64,000 nucleotides of DNA from Heterodera schachtii (taxonomy: Eukaryota; Nematoda; Chromadorea; Rhabditida; Heteroderidae): assembly GCA_023374025.1 (NCBI GenBank), contig SIJG01000101.1, positions 62,001 through 126,000 of the forward strand, in the 5' to 3' direction. The position numbers were made by a program, and so were the translations under genes. The notes beneath the pieces were generated by a model, which had not been told where the DNA came from, searched no databases, and was given only the letters and a program-made list of their open reading frames with translations. Positions 49,731 to 61,703 of this stretch are shown piece by piece. How positions within the stretch are numbered: position 1 is the first letter of the stretch; each line of letters starts with the position of its first letter.

Positions 49731-49925
49731 TATTAAACCAAATCAAAATATAATTTTAAAGGCATATTTTTAATAAAATAACTCTTTAATTTGTTAATAA
49801 AAAAGCATATTGAAAATAATTATTTATTGATATTAATGGCCGCTGCATATTTGAGTTGTCCAACTCTCAAATAGTAGTTTAAGGAACGAAGTGGACAAAA
49901 TTGTACAGTTAGGGACACAAAAGTA
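49731..49925. repeat. Chimeric third piece of the segmental duplication
   Basis: 49733-49848 repeats the beginning of the duplicated block up to GGCCGCTGCA. At that point it switches to a copy of 47513-47592 (TTTGAGTTGTCCAACTCTCA to GGGACACAAAAGTAA). The junction is at GCTGCA. Confidence 0.85.
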
Positions 49926-50975
49926 AGTTAATTAATTGCTTAGATTTTGGATTTTTCGTTCATTATTTTATTGACTTTAGAATTTTAAATCAATAGTTAT
50001 ATTTATATAAATAAACTATGTAAATATTAGTTTTACTCTATATCATTTTTTATATATTTTAAAATAAATTCATTTTATAAATGCGGCGAAAAAAATAGTG
50101 GAACATTTGAAATGTCATTTCTTTTCAAAAGATAAATAAATTCGGTACCAAAATTTATTTTGAAAGATATATATTAATAATTCTTATGCAAAAAGAAGGG
50201 TTGAGCCGTATCCTCTGTCCCCGACTTTTTGGCCTAATATGTTGCATAGAAATATTAATAATTTAATAATGAAATAAATTCTTAAAATCATAAAAATTGC
50301 AAAATTATTTTTGCTTTTTAGATTAATTCAGTCAAAAAAAATTAAATGATTATAAGAAAAATGCCTATTCATTTCAGTTTTAATATCTTTTTTTACAAAA
50401 TAATAAAAAAAGATTTTATTTAAATTATTTAAACAAGTTAATTCCACAAAAATACTGAATTAGTTAAAATTTCAAAGCTTTGATTAAGCCCAGATAAAAT
50501 TTTTTGTGTTCTTGAGTGATAAATTTTTTTTGTTTTAAAATTTTTGAAGCACTAAAAAGTGAATGATGAAAATTCGGCACTGCTGATAGGTGCCATTTGC
50601 CATTGAAAAATTTTGGAAAAATATAACGAATTGTTGGGAAAAAATGGTAAAGCAAAAATATATTTTTTGAAATAATTTTGGTATAATATTGTAAAATAAG
50701 TAAAATATTGAAAGCAAAATATTAAATAATAGGAGTTTAAAATATAATAAAGAAATAATTTCCGAAATTCGCTACAAAACTGATTCTGCGAATTTATATT
50801 TTTAGGTAATTAGCAATGTTTTAATGATTACATAAATTCATTTTAGCAACGTTTATACATATACATTCCGTTTTTCTGTTTGTACATATTGCCATTTTTT
50901 TATTAACATAAGACGGATCATGAAAATGGGAAAAAATGCCAAAATTAGCGTGGTTTTTGGTCTCGGCAATCAGCT
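49926..50975. other. AT-rich sequence downstream of the cyclotransferase gene
   Basis: No gene seen. It includes a short GC-richer patch at 50200-50235 similar to 31690-31715. Confidence 0.5.
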
Positions 50976-52241
50976 CTACAGTAAGCTAGGGTGACAAGGA
51001 CGAACATGCGGATGGATCAGCGGTTTATCAGCGTAGTCTTCAACAATTTTTTGCACGAATTTTAGCCAATCACCGGCAACTACAAGTTGACGAACAGGGG
51101 CAACAAAATTGCCATCAGAGTCTTTAATGGGCCAACCATAGACATAAGTTGAGGCAAGAAAATTTTGTGAGGCCTCCTGAAAATTAAAAACTTTTGAAAT
51201 TATTTACGGGACTTCAACCCAAAATTTCGGAACAGTAATGTGGAATTTTTCGAAAATTTTTCCAACATGGGTATATTTCCATGATTTTGTAACCAATTAG
51301 AAATAATTGGAATTTTTCATAGCCAAAAATTTTCCTCAAACCGCCGTAGAAAATTTTTGAAATTTTGGGCTCGTTTTGCTCTAGGTGCTAACAAACGCTG
51401 CCGGGAGATAAATTTGAAAAAAGGCTGGATTTTGAAAAAAATTTTCTTCAAAAAAATAAAATAAAAAATTAAGTACAAATCTTTAAAAAAAGTACAGATT
51501 ACATCCCTGTATTAAGCCCAAAGCATTGATTTATAAACTAACAATTTTTTTTTTAATTACCTGATCGGTCATCAGTTGGACAGTAACTTCTTTCCTAATG
51601 TATTCATTTGGTTGATTGAACTGTTCTCCGCATTCCTCATAGGCATCCAACCATTTAATGCTTTAAAAAATAATTTAATTTTTAAACAAATATTTACTTG
51701 TTTATTATTTTGCCTGTGTTCTTAAGCATGCTTATTTATATACCTTTGTTCGGCGTTTTTTAGATGAACCAAATCGCCGACAACAAAATTATCAGACTGA
51801 GATTGGAAAAGTAAATTTTTTTAATTTATATTGTAAATATTTATAAATATATATATTTAAATTTAAATAAAGCATTATAAAAGTTAAATTCTTCTAAATT
51901 AATTATGCTATTTAGTTATTGAGATGGTTCATCCAATTTTGTACGGATATTTTTGTTAATTTATTTATAAATATTTTTAATAATTATGTTGCAAAATGTA
52001 AGTATTTATTTTAATTTAATTGGTATAATGCTAATTAATTTAATATATTTGCCTTATCTGTCACTTTTTCGTCAATTAGAACCAATGCCGGGTAGTCAAA
52101 ATGGAAGTTTTCCCAATGTACGCGGTACAATTGCGCATTTTGGAGCAATGCTTTGCCAATCCATTCCGCTTCTGTGGATAATTTCTGTGCCATTTCGCCA
52201 GGAAAACCTTTTCGAAGTGTGCCATAAACAAATAAAAACAT
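50976..52241 (-). CDS. Gamma-glutamylcyclotransferase family protein (AIG2-like / GGACT type)
   Basis: There are four exons on the minus strand: 52241-52053, 51796-51744, 51660-51561 and 51176-50976, giving 180 residues. The start at 52241 puts the family signature VYGTLRKG at residues 5-12, which forms the substrate-binding loop. VVGDLVHL (69-76) matches the conserved GxxY/V strand, LDAYEECG (85-92) holds the expected catalytic Glu (E89), and YIRKEVTVQL and YVYGW follow in family order. Members remove gamma-glutamyl groups as 5-oxoproline in the cytosol. By length and layout it is closest to gamma-glutamylaminecyclotransferase, which acts on gamma-glutamyl-lysine from transglutaminase cross-links. 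The exact substrate is inferred. Exon 1 fits best with a GC donor (AAG|GCAAAT, 52052). A GT donor at 52064 would shorten the protein by four residues in the same phase. No signal peptide. Confidence 0.85.
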
Positions 52242-53440
52242 TTTTAAATTAATCTGATTAAAATATTTTTTAAATAAATTAACAAATTGGCAAAAATAAA
52301 GAAATAAAAAAGTATTAAAAAAATTCGAAATTTTTTTTTAGAATTATTAAAGACAAGCTCGGATTTACATTCAATTTACGAAATCCCTAACCCAATTATT
52401 TTTAATAAGCTTACTTTAATAACAGAGAAAAAATACCTGAAAGAATAATAGGAATTTAAAAAATTTAAATATAATTTTAACGATATTTTAATCTTGCAGA
52501 TTATTTATTTAAATTTTATTTTTAGAAATCTCATCTCTGGGAGTTTTTTTCATATTTATTATAATTTTTTAAATTTTGTGAAAAAAAGATAAATATTGCT
52601 AATATTTTTCCGAAAAGTATTTTTCAATTAAGTGACAAAATTTTTTTTTCTTGCAAATAAAAATTTTTTAGAGAAAATCTTTTTTTTAAAAAACAATTCA
52701 TTTTTTGTAGATGAATTGAGGTGACAATTTTATTTTGTATGAATGTCAATTCTTGGGAGTTTAGTTTCCGTTTTTCATTACATTTAAGTTAAGAAATTTT
52801 CTTAAAATTCAAAAAATTACGCCAAAAGGCCAAAATAAAGACGGGAGCTTCACACAGAAAAGCCAACACATCGCCATAAACTTAAAACATGTGAGTTTTT
52901 GGTAGCAATTTTACATAAAAATGACCATTTTTAGGATTTTTTTCAAAAAAATCAGCATAACTCAATAAATCCTATGAAATAATAATTTATTGCAATTGCA
53001 ATGGATGTTAATTTGAAACATTTGCTCAAACAAATTAATCGATTTTGCTCGCTTATCATTTACTTTCATCATCACCATCATCATCCAATTTTTTTTTTGC
53101 TTAGAAAAAATAATTAATTATTTTTGCTAAGGAAGACAATTTGATTGCAAAAAATTATCAAAGTGCAAAAATTAATAATTATTTTCATCTTAATACATTT
53201 GTTATTTCTTTGTTTAATATTCGGCATATGAACATCTTATTTAATTCCATTTTTTATTTTTCCAAGTCCCTTTTATATACCGAACACCAATTTTTAAACG
53301 GATTTCCTATTAAATTTCAAGCAGTATAAAATAAGCCAAAGCAATACAAATCTTTATACTTCAAAAAATGAATTTTTTACAGATCTGCTGGGAAGCCCTT
53401 TGTTGTGAAAGTTTTTATAATTCGTGAAAATTTTTGTGGT
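52242..53440. other. Intergenic AT-rich sequence
   Basis: This is the upstream side of the cyclotransferase gene. I see no further exon, TATA box or repeat with clear ends. Confidence 0.5.
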
Positions 53441-53450
53441 CCCTGATCAT

Positions 53451-53813
53451 CGGACCGGCTCAGTTCGGCCCCGGCGGTTTTTCAGCTATAACTATTTTTC
53501 TTTCTCAACCAAATCCAAAATTGTTGGTATCATTCGAAAGCCCTAAGTGTCCTCTATTAGCTGCAAAAATCTGAAAAATTTCGTTGAGTTTCAAAAAAGT
53601 TATGGCCTGAATAATTCAAAAAACCAAATTTTCCAACTTTTTTTGCCATAAATTTGTTCAAAATTTACGAATTTTTTTGAAATTTAACATTTAATAGAGC
53701 ATGTTAAGAGCTTTCGAATGATACCAAGAATGTTGAATTTGGTTGACAAAGAAAAAAGTTATAGCAAAAGGCCCGCTGGGGCCGAACCGTGCCGGGGCCG
53801 AACTGAGGTAGAC
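53451..53813. mobile_element. Foldback MITE, family 'TTGGTATCATTCGAAAGC', copy A
   Basis: The arms are paired. TATAACTATTTTTCTTTC then AACCAAATCC..TTGGTATCATTCGAAAGC on the left faces its complement at 53708-53765. The outer arm GCTCAGTTCGGCCCCGG (53458) faces CCGGGGCCGAACTGAG (53792). The element lies between 10-bp direct repeats CCCTGATCAT (53441-53450 and 53814-53823). It has no coding capacity. The 9-10-bp target duplications across copies point to Mutator-like mobilisation (inference). Confidence 0.8.
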
Positions 53814-54097
53814 CCCTGATCATGAATAAAACATCGATTTCGGCCAATCCCAAGCCTTAAGGAAAAATGTGAAAGATTTGGATTTTCGGCCTTTTGTTCG
53901 AGTTCGCGTTCTGCAACCCGAACGTGTGAAAGGGTGCCGAATCGTTACTGCAATGAAAAACTTGATAAACAAAATTTCATTATTATTAATCATTTATTTA
54001 TTAACCCTGCCAAAAATTTAAAATAATTCTCCTGGTTTCACCTATTGAAATCGCTAGCCAGCCCGCCCTCCCTCACCCCTCTCAATGGTTTTGGAAT

Positions 54098-54565
54098 CAG
54101 GGCTGCACGCAATTACGGATTACGGATTGCGGATTACGGAAATTACGGGGTTTTTGGAGTTACGGATTACGGGTTACGGATTTTTGGGATTTTTCCGTAT
54201 AATTTGACTTTTGGATTATTTTTTCGAGAATTTTTATAAAAAACAAATTTTTCTATTTTTTATTTAAAGGGCTACCCGTATTTCGTTTTATTTAAGAATT
54301 ACAAATTATTTGTAAAATTTAAATAAAAAATGAAGAAACTCCATCAAGAAAATCAGTTTTTTGATTTTTATTAATCACTATTTAAAATTTTTTTTCTAAA
54401 ATTCTGACAAAAATTGATTTTAAAAATTACGGATTGCGGATTACGGGAAATTACGGGGTTTTTGGACCCCCGTAATTACGGATTACGGATTTCCGTAACT
54501 GAGAAAATCGCCGTAATTACGGATTACGGATTCCGTAATTGCAAATCAAGTTGCGTGCAGCCATG
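54098..54565. mobile_element. hAT MITE with TTACGGA arrays
   Basis: The ends are CAGGGCTGCACGCAATTACG (54098) and TTGCGTGCAGCCATG (to 54565), flanked by the 8-bp repeat TTTGGAAT (54090-54097 and 54566-54573). Tandem ATTACGGATTACGG units lie inside both ends. The interior is AT-rich. The short frames through the arrays are artefacts. Confidence 0.88.
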
Positions 54566-54573
54566 TTTGGAAT

Positions 54574-55020
54574 TCAAAAAAATTTACCCTAAAAACCATA
54601 ATTATATTATTTTTTATCTATTTTTTAATTTATATAAATATAGTAGAAGATTTTCAAAAATTTTACTCGAAAATCTGCTGAAATCCGGTCCGGTTAATTT
54701 TCAGGTCACGTTTTTTCCAAAAACTCCTAGTCCTGTGACACGCTAGTTTTGACCACAAACTGTTAATATTTTTTTGTTTACGCATGTCAAAAAAAAATTT
54801 CTTTCTCAAATTTAACAAAAACTAAATCCAACACGAAGCTTTATGCAAAATGTGAAATGTTCAGAAAGATATATAGTCCAATGTTGAATACAAGAAAATT
54901 AGCCCAAATGATAGATAAAAAATATAAAAAAATTGTAATACAAAAAATACAATGCAAATTTCTCTCAAACCATCTCCTCAATTCCATGTTTCTTTGTCCC
55001 TTACCTTTCTTATGACCTTC
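54574..55020. other. Sequence downstream of the annexin-like gene
   Basis: AT-rich with no gene seen. It is bounded on the right by a (CT)n tract at about 55021-55040, directly after the tail's stop codon. Confidence 0.5.
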
Positions 55021-55044
55021 TCTCTCTCTCTCTCTCTCTCACTA

Positions 55045-58000
55045 CTAGTAATTGTTCTTTCGTCGGGGACGACTCGGACCAGGTGGTGGTCGTACCGGAC
55101 TACTATAGTGTACAATGTACTGTGGATTCTGTGGGTGCGGATGCATTTGATTTTGTTGACTTGGGTGTAGATTATGAGGTTGATTTTGGGTTTCTTCTTC
55201 ACTTTCATCCTCGTCCTCAGTTTCTTCATCTTCTTCTTCAGAATCATCGTCATTTTGTTCATAATACCCCAGATATTGTTGTTGTTGTTGTGGAAACTGT
55301 CCATGATTCTGTAGATGTTGTTGTCGTTGTTGTTGCTGCAGTAGATACTGTTGTTGTTGTTGTTGTTGTGTTGTTGTTGTGTTGTTGTTCTTGCTGCAGC
55401 AGATATTGTTGTTGTTGTTCCATTATAATATCACCATACATTGGAATATTACCTTGTCCATTTTGAAATTCAAGCTGAGCATAACCTTGTTCATCATTGT
55501 CACTTTCATTCGAAGAGTCTAAATTATTTTGTTTGGAAAATAATTACTATATTTATTAAAATTATAAAGCTTCATTAATTGAGATTAAGATTAAACATTG
55601 AATTTATGTTATTTGTTTAAGTAACTTAATCTTGAAAACGAATTTTTAGCTAAAAAATATATGAAAATTTTTAATTTTATATTGTTCTTATATTCTCTCA
55701 AAAAGTTTGAATTGGAGTTAAGCTCCTCGATCCCCTAAATCTTGGCCCCAATAATCGGGGGTTAAATGTTTTGAGGATAGCAGCTAACCTTCAAGTTGAA
55801 TGCCATTCTCATTGCTAACAAACTTTCTCATCGACTGTACATTCTGTAAAGCCCATTTCACAATCCTTTGATAACCTTTCAAAGTTTCAACCTGTTTTTG
55901 GGAGAAATAATGAGACAGTTTTTATTTGATATTTCCTGTTTTTAAGCATTTAATTTTTGCAACAAAATTTTTAACTTTTATTCTTAAAAGAAAGTAAATC
56001 TCGGTCGTAGCCCACAAACTTCGTCATGGTTCTAAAATATTTTTCGAAACAATTCAATCTTATTAAAGTTTTTCAAAAATTAATAAATTTTATTCGACTT
56101 CTTAGTTAATGGTTCACGGACATTTGTACAGAAATGGACAATTGGATATTGAAGAAACAAAATTAAATGAAAATTTAAAAGTTTTAGACATTTTTCGGTG
56201 AAAAAATAATAAAAATTTTTGTGGGAAAAGAGGAAAATTTGCCAATTTCTCAAGTCAAATTCTCGTTACGCATGCGCGAACTCAACCTAATTACTAATTA
56301 GTCCCAATTATAATGAATTATGATTTTAAATCATAATGTCCTATTTAAAATTGATAATTTTTGTCAAAATGTCCATCAATGAAACAGATAAACAAATATC
56401 ATTTTTCCCACTGATCTTGGCCGTTCTTAAATACTCCCACCTAGGATTTATGATTGCTTTTTTCAAAGCAAACTAAATCACCTTCAAGGTATCATTCGAT
56501 AGTTATATAGTTTTAAACTTTTTTGGCCACTTCTTATTTAAAATAATAAAAACTAAAATAAACCGAATTTTTTTAGTATACATATACACATTTGGCGATT
56601 TTTAATAACAATAAGATTTGAATTATTTTTATGAATAGGGATTGCAATTTTTAGATTTTTGCCTTTTGGCGGTTGTAAGCTACTTTTCGAGAAAAATTTA
56701 TTAACAAAAATTAAAAAAGGCAAAATATTCCCAATAGACAAAAAATATAATATACCCCAAAGAAATGACCCTTAAATTTTCAAGAAAAACCTATAAGAAA
56801 TGGAAAAATCTCTTAAAAATTATTAATTAATTTTTTTTGACAAAATTTTTGATTCGGAATTATTTATCTCAATAATGATTTGGATTAAGTTTGATTTTTT
56901 CGAATAAATTTTCTCATTTTACACGTTTAAATTTTAGGGTTTTTAGTGACTATTTTCCATTTGAAGTGTCTATTTTTGGGGGGTTTTCTTAGGGCCTAAA
57001 GCCTACCTATTTTGGCAATTTTTATAGCCTAAAAATTGCGTCCCATATTTATGACACTAGTAATAGAGAAATTTTTATTTTATCATTTTTTAAAATAAAA
57101 CTCGCCTCATCGCTACCGCGATCCTTTGAGCCCCTTTTTGTTGAATAATCGTTAATTATCTGCTTTATTTCTTTCAAAATTCCTTCTTCCAATGTTTTCG
57201 CTTCCGGTGTTATGCCTTTCATGCGCAAATATTCGTCATTCACCTTAATTTAGTTTTTTTTAAAGGATAAATAATTATTTTAGAGTTATAAAAATTTTTA
57301 TTTTTCGATATCATATTCTTTTTCTAATTTTTAATTTGTGTTTTTAAATTATTTTTAATGTTTTGGTGAAGAATAAGAATTAATTGTTCCAATATTATTG
57401 AAATGTTCCTTAAAAATTCATAAAAAAATCCTTTTAAAAAATAGCTTTTCTTTCATAAATTGGATGCCGTTGCTTATTTTAAAATTTTTTTAATACTTCA
57501 ACTAAATCAATTGGGGCACGAGTGATCAGAATTCGGGTGATGTCATTGAACGCATCCTGATCATTCGATGTTGTATTGTCCTTCAATTTTTCAAATTTTT
57601 CGCTTAACAAGCGAGCAAAAAAATAAGGACGACCCATGTAGACATCCTCAACAATGCAATTGACCAGTTGCTGAAATTTTTAATAACAAAAAATCATGGC
57701 ACATGATTGTTTTCGTTCCACAAAAATTGAAACCCCATATATTCAAACCAGGAATCTTAGGTTTGTTTGAATATTTATTTTAACTCATTTTCCTGGCTTT
57801 TTAAAGGGCTGTTTAGTTTTTTAAATTTTTCTTAAGCTAATATTTTTTAGAACAAAAGGAAGGCCAGTGATCAAGAACACAGCGATTTTTCCAAAATTCC
57901 ATGTCTAGAAAACTAGGTTTCGTGTCATTTTATAAAAGAATTAAACAAAAAAAAAGAATGCTATAATTATTTTATAAAAAATTTGACACCGAAAATTGAT

Positions 58001-61000
58001 TTTCGATTCATATTTAGCATAGCATCATTATTTTTTCCTTTATCCTTCGCATTTGGTATAAAATAATAAATAATGATAGTTTTAACCCAAAATTTTTATA
58101 AATCGTCTATTTTGGTGCAAAACCAAAAATAAAGCGCATATTCATGCTTACATAACTTTTGGTGCTGATCAAAAAAGTCTCTTACACCAACTTGATCAGA
58201 TCACTCCTTCCTAGTGACCGGGACACCCAAATACACTGAAAATTGGGGAAATTTTCGAATCACTAGGGGGTTGGGCAACCTTTTCTAGAGAAAATGGACA
58301 AGCCCACTGGAAAGAGCAGAAAATTCTCTACTGATTTGACTTTTGAATAATGGGGCTACGACTTCTACATAAAAAGATATACTTGGTTGAAAATTTGATC
58401 ACCCTAAAATGATCAATTTTTGATCAGTGCTATAACTTTTTGTAGAAGCATCCAAATGAACAATCTTGGTATCTTTTGATAGCTCTAAGTGTCCTCTATT
58501 TACCTGTAAAATTTCAAAAAATTTCATTGTGTTTCAAAAAAGTTGTGGCTTGTAATTTTCATAAATTTATTTGGTAAATTTTTTTGACCACAATTTCTTT
58601 GAAACTTAATGAAATTTTTTGAAATTTTAAAGGCAAAAAAATTTCCAAAATTCCCAGCGGTGCATAACAGCACCGCCAGACCAATAATTATTTTATTTAG
58701 TTTTTATTTGGTCCAAAAAATACAAGAAAATGGATCATTTTTTGCGTAAAACTTATTAATAAATTGACGAAGGATTTCTAAATTCTCCGTCCCCTCCCGC
58801 CGACGGCGCTTGTCTGCACCTCCGGCACGCTTCAAAATGGGCACATTTGGACAAACCCATAAATAGTTGTACCCAAAGTGCTGAAGTGCTTATGATTATT
58901 GAAAATTTGCTTAAAAACACTTTTGTTAACATTTATTTTATTCAATAATATGCTCCCAATTAAGGATTTTTAATAGTGTTAAAAATTTATTTATTTTTGT
59001 CATCCTAATCATACATATCATTGTCCCGCAATCTCCTAATTACTGGAAATTTTTGATCACAACTATGTTTTTTATAAGAACTCACAGTGTAATGATCAGT
59101 TGAATCGCGCGTAGAATTTTTTCTTACTTCGCTTCCATTTTCGATAAATTTCTGTGTAGACATTTTTGCCCGTTTGATTGAAATAATAATCAAAAATGCT
59201 ACGTAGTCGGGAATAACTGTATACCGTAAACAGTTCCAAAATTTTGTACGTGAAATTGAGATCTTTTAGAAAGTCTGTAAGTTCGGTAACCCACTGAAAA
59301 TAATTAAACAAATTAATTTGCATTTCTTTTTTTTTACTATTTTTTATTGTAAAATAGTAAACTGAATATTTAAATTATTTGCAAAAAAAAACTTTTTAAC
59401 CAGGTTTTCAAATCCTTCACCGGTCATTTAGAAAAAAAATTTGAAATACTAAAATCGTACGTTATTATAAGTTTATTTTTAATAATTAGTTATTCTTTAA
59501 TTTATTTCTTATTTTCCGGCGCCACAAACTTCGGACATATGCTCAAGTGATGAATCAAATAGTTCTTCACTTCGTCGATTTTTACAAATATGTATAATCC
59601 AATAACCAAATGGATTATATTTTTTGTTTTTTCCTCTAAATAATTGTGCATATAATGTTTTTTTCTGTTGCTGTTATGCTAGTTTTATGAGTTATTAGCA
59701 ACTGTTTTCTAGGTTTTTATTTTTAGCACCTAAAACCTAAAAAAATTTTTGAAAAAAACTATCCAAATATTTTGGCGTTTTGCTCAAATTATTAACAAAC
59801 ATGCAATAAAAACGAAAAATACACACACTAAAATATACCTAAAAATTTTTCTCATAAAATACTTCCCTAAGAAATGAAAAATTTCTCAAAAATTCATCAC
59901 CAAAATTTATTTACATTTTTAGCACCTATTTTTGGGCTTTTTTGAATATAAAAACTAACTATTTTGGCAGTTTTTAGAATCTAAAATGGTATCCCTAATA
60001 ATGAGTCTGTTGATTTGGGGTTTTATAAATAAAAAATTTCTCAAAATTGGCATTTTTAGTTAGTAGTGTGTTCAAGCTCTTTCTAATGTGCTTAGTTATT
60101 CTTACGCAATTCTTTGCAATATTCTTCCAGCCCTCTTATCACCCTGATAATGCAATTCAGTCTCTTTTTCTAATTGGGTACAAAAGTTGCTCTCTGTAGG
60201 TTTTTCAAAACGTTCATGGCCGTCGTAAGGCTCGCTAAATTCGTCTTCAGTGCCAGCCTGACTGGCCGCCGCTGGTTCTTTGGACGGCAAACTGAGCTTT
60301 TCACGTTCCTCTTTTGACATTGTTATCATCAACTCAATCAGATCAGTGCAGTCAGTGCCAGACTGAAAATAAAGTGTAATGGTTTTTTGTTTTCGTATTT
60401 TTAAAATTTGAGTCAAATCAGAAATTCTCGCCAAAAACCAGAAAATTATTTAAAAGTTTTTTTTTTGTTTTCTTGATGTTTATTTTGGAATCATAATTTT
60501 CTCCGTATGCCAAAAAAAAAGCCTGAAAAATTTACAATAGCAAATCGACCATTCTCTGCACGATAAAAATTGTTTGGGTAAGTTATAATTCGGGATTTTC
60601 CCTGTTTAGCATACTAACGGGCGCCATGGACGGGACACCCTCGTTTGGATGCGCTCGTTTGGGCGCCAGCCTCAGTTTTTGGACTATAACTTTTTACTTT
60701 GTCGACCAAATCTAACGATCTTGGTATCATTCGAAAGCTCCTCACATGCTCTATTGGCCTTACAAAAAACAAAAATAAATTTTAGCCTGTAAAAAAGTTA
60801 TTAAGAAAAAACTCAGAAATTTCGGCTTTTTCGCAATTTTCAATTTATAACTTTGTTGGTAATTGTCTAATCGCGAAGCAATAGCTTAGAAAAAGCTTCT
60901 AAACATGTTAAGCTTTCGAATGATACCAAGAATGTTGGATTTGGTTAACAAAGAAAAAGTTATAGCCCAAAAACTTGGGCTGGCGCCCAAACGAGGTGGA

Positions 61001-61323
61001 CCCGCCATGGACAGGTTGTTTTGCGATTTTTTAAATATAATATTATATATTTTTTGGACCTGCCCACGTGTGGAATTGTGCATGGTAATGCGCAGCATTG
61101 AAATGCGCGAAAGCGATGTTGCCACCCACAATTGACTAAAGTAATTGCCTTTGTAGCCGTTATAAAATTTTGTTACAGCTGAAGTCATTGTTTTCATCTG
61201 TTCTTTATCAGTGTCACTGATAAAAAAATTGACGCTTCCAAAATCTCTGTGCATTCGTTTCATTTCTTTATCCCACGGATTTTCAGAATGATCTCTCCAC
61301 ACAGAAGCAAACTGTTGCTCCAT
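55045..61323 (-). CDS. Divergent annexin-like protein with Gln-rich and acidic C-terminal tail
   Basis: Exons on the minus strand: 61323-61060, 60362-60106, 59635-59530, 59293-59128, 57670-57497, 57243-57106, 55891-55789 and 55518 onward. All phases agree except between 59128 and 57670, where a micro-exon is required (candidates 58235-58219 or 58880-58873). Annexin topology is visible: SGTDCTDLIELM (exon 2) fits the G-x-GTD loop and helix B. YKILELFTVYSYSRLRSIFD (exon 4) fits repeat III. LVNCIVED..PYFFARLL then DITRILITRAPIDLVE (exon 5) fits repeat IV. Only one GTD calcium loop remains, and repeat I is partial. Annexins bind phospholipid with calcium, and plant-parasitic nematodes also secrete some, but no signal peptide is seen here. 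Exon 6 seems to use a GC donor (GAG|GCGAGT). The tail is Q-rich then acidic. As read, a frame break in the CAA repeat ends the protein at 55259, whereas the other frame stays open to 55045. Confidence 0.68.
55259..55415 (-). repeat. CAA/CAG coding repeat with register shift
   Basis: Minus-strand CAA repeats encode Q runs. Two CAA units near 55360-55385 each lack one base (..CAACACAACAACAACACAAC..), so the reading frame passes from Gln to Asn to Thr codons. The motif QQYLLQQ occurs before the break in one frame and after it in another, which shows the two frames were once one. Confidence 0.8.
58400..58700. repeat. Half copy of the foldback family plus GC-rich hairpin, in an intron
   Basis: 58430-58560 (TATAACTTTTTGTAGAAGCA, CAATCTTGGTATCTTTTGAT, AAGTGTCCTCTATTTACCTG) matches the left half of copy A at 53485-53610, without a clear right arm. 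58654-58682 (CCCAGCGGTGCATAACAGCA then CCGCCAGACC) belongs to the GC-rich hairpin family. Confidence 0.55.
60632..61002. mobile_element. Foldback MITE, copy B, in intron 1 of the annexin-like gene
   Basis: The outer arm TCGTTTGGGCGCCAGCCTCA (60654-60673) faces GGCTGGCGCCCAAACGAGG (60979-60997). The inner arm GGTATCATTCGAAAGC (60724) faces GCTTTCGAATGATACC (60912). The element is flanked by the perfect 10-bp direct repeat CGCCATGGAC (60622-60631 and 61003-61012). The splice sites of exons 1 and 2 lie outside it. Confidence 0.85.
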
Positions 61324-61703
61324 TGTTTGTAGATTTATATAAATCTGGTTGAAAATTAAAGAAAAAAATTACACTAGCCCAGGCCTTTTTTCAGCAACCT
61401 GTCCATTTTTCTGGACCTGTATTTTCATGGTTTTGTCCAGAATCCACAACCAAGTAAAAATATCGACTAAATCTTCCATGTTCAGATATGAAATAAATTC
61501 AGGTCCGGTGAAGATCCAGGTTCGGCATGAAACCTTGGACTACTGGGTATATTTTGAAATTTGTTTTTTAAGGGAAACTTTTATATTAAATCAAGGCTCA
61601 TATCCAAACCTGGGTTCCATTACAAGACCAAGCTTTTCTCAAATTCAAAACTTATTCAAAAACCATCAAAATGGACATAAAAATGGATAATATTATTTAA
61701 AAG

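Noticed and set aside
51986..52252. 88-residue plus-strand frame
   Set aside because: Antisense to exon 1 of the cyclotransferase gene, which carries the VYGTLRKG signature.
54978..55304. Lys-rich frame overlapping the annexin tail, plus plus-strand frames at 55083-55466
   Set aside because: Shadows of the Q-rich and acidic tail, whose own frame has sensible composition and joins exon 7 in phase.
59510..59650. Alternative reading of annexin exon 3 in another frame (VKNYLIHHLSICPKFV..)
   Set aside because: It looks protein-like, but only the GYWIIHICKNRRSEEL frame joins both neighbouring exons in phase.
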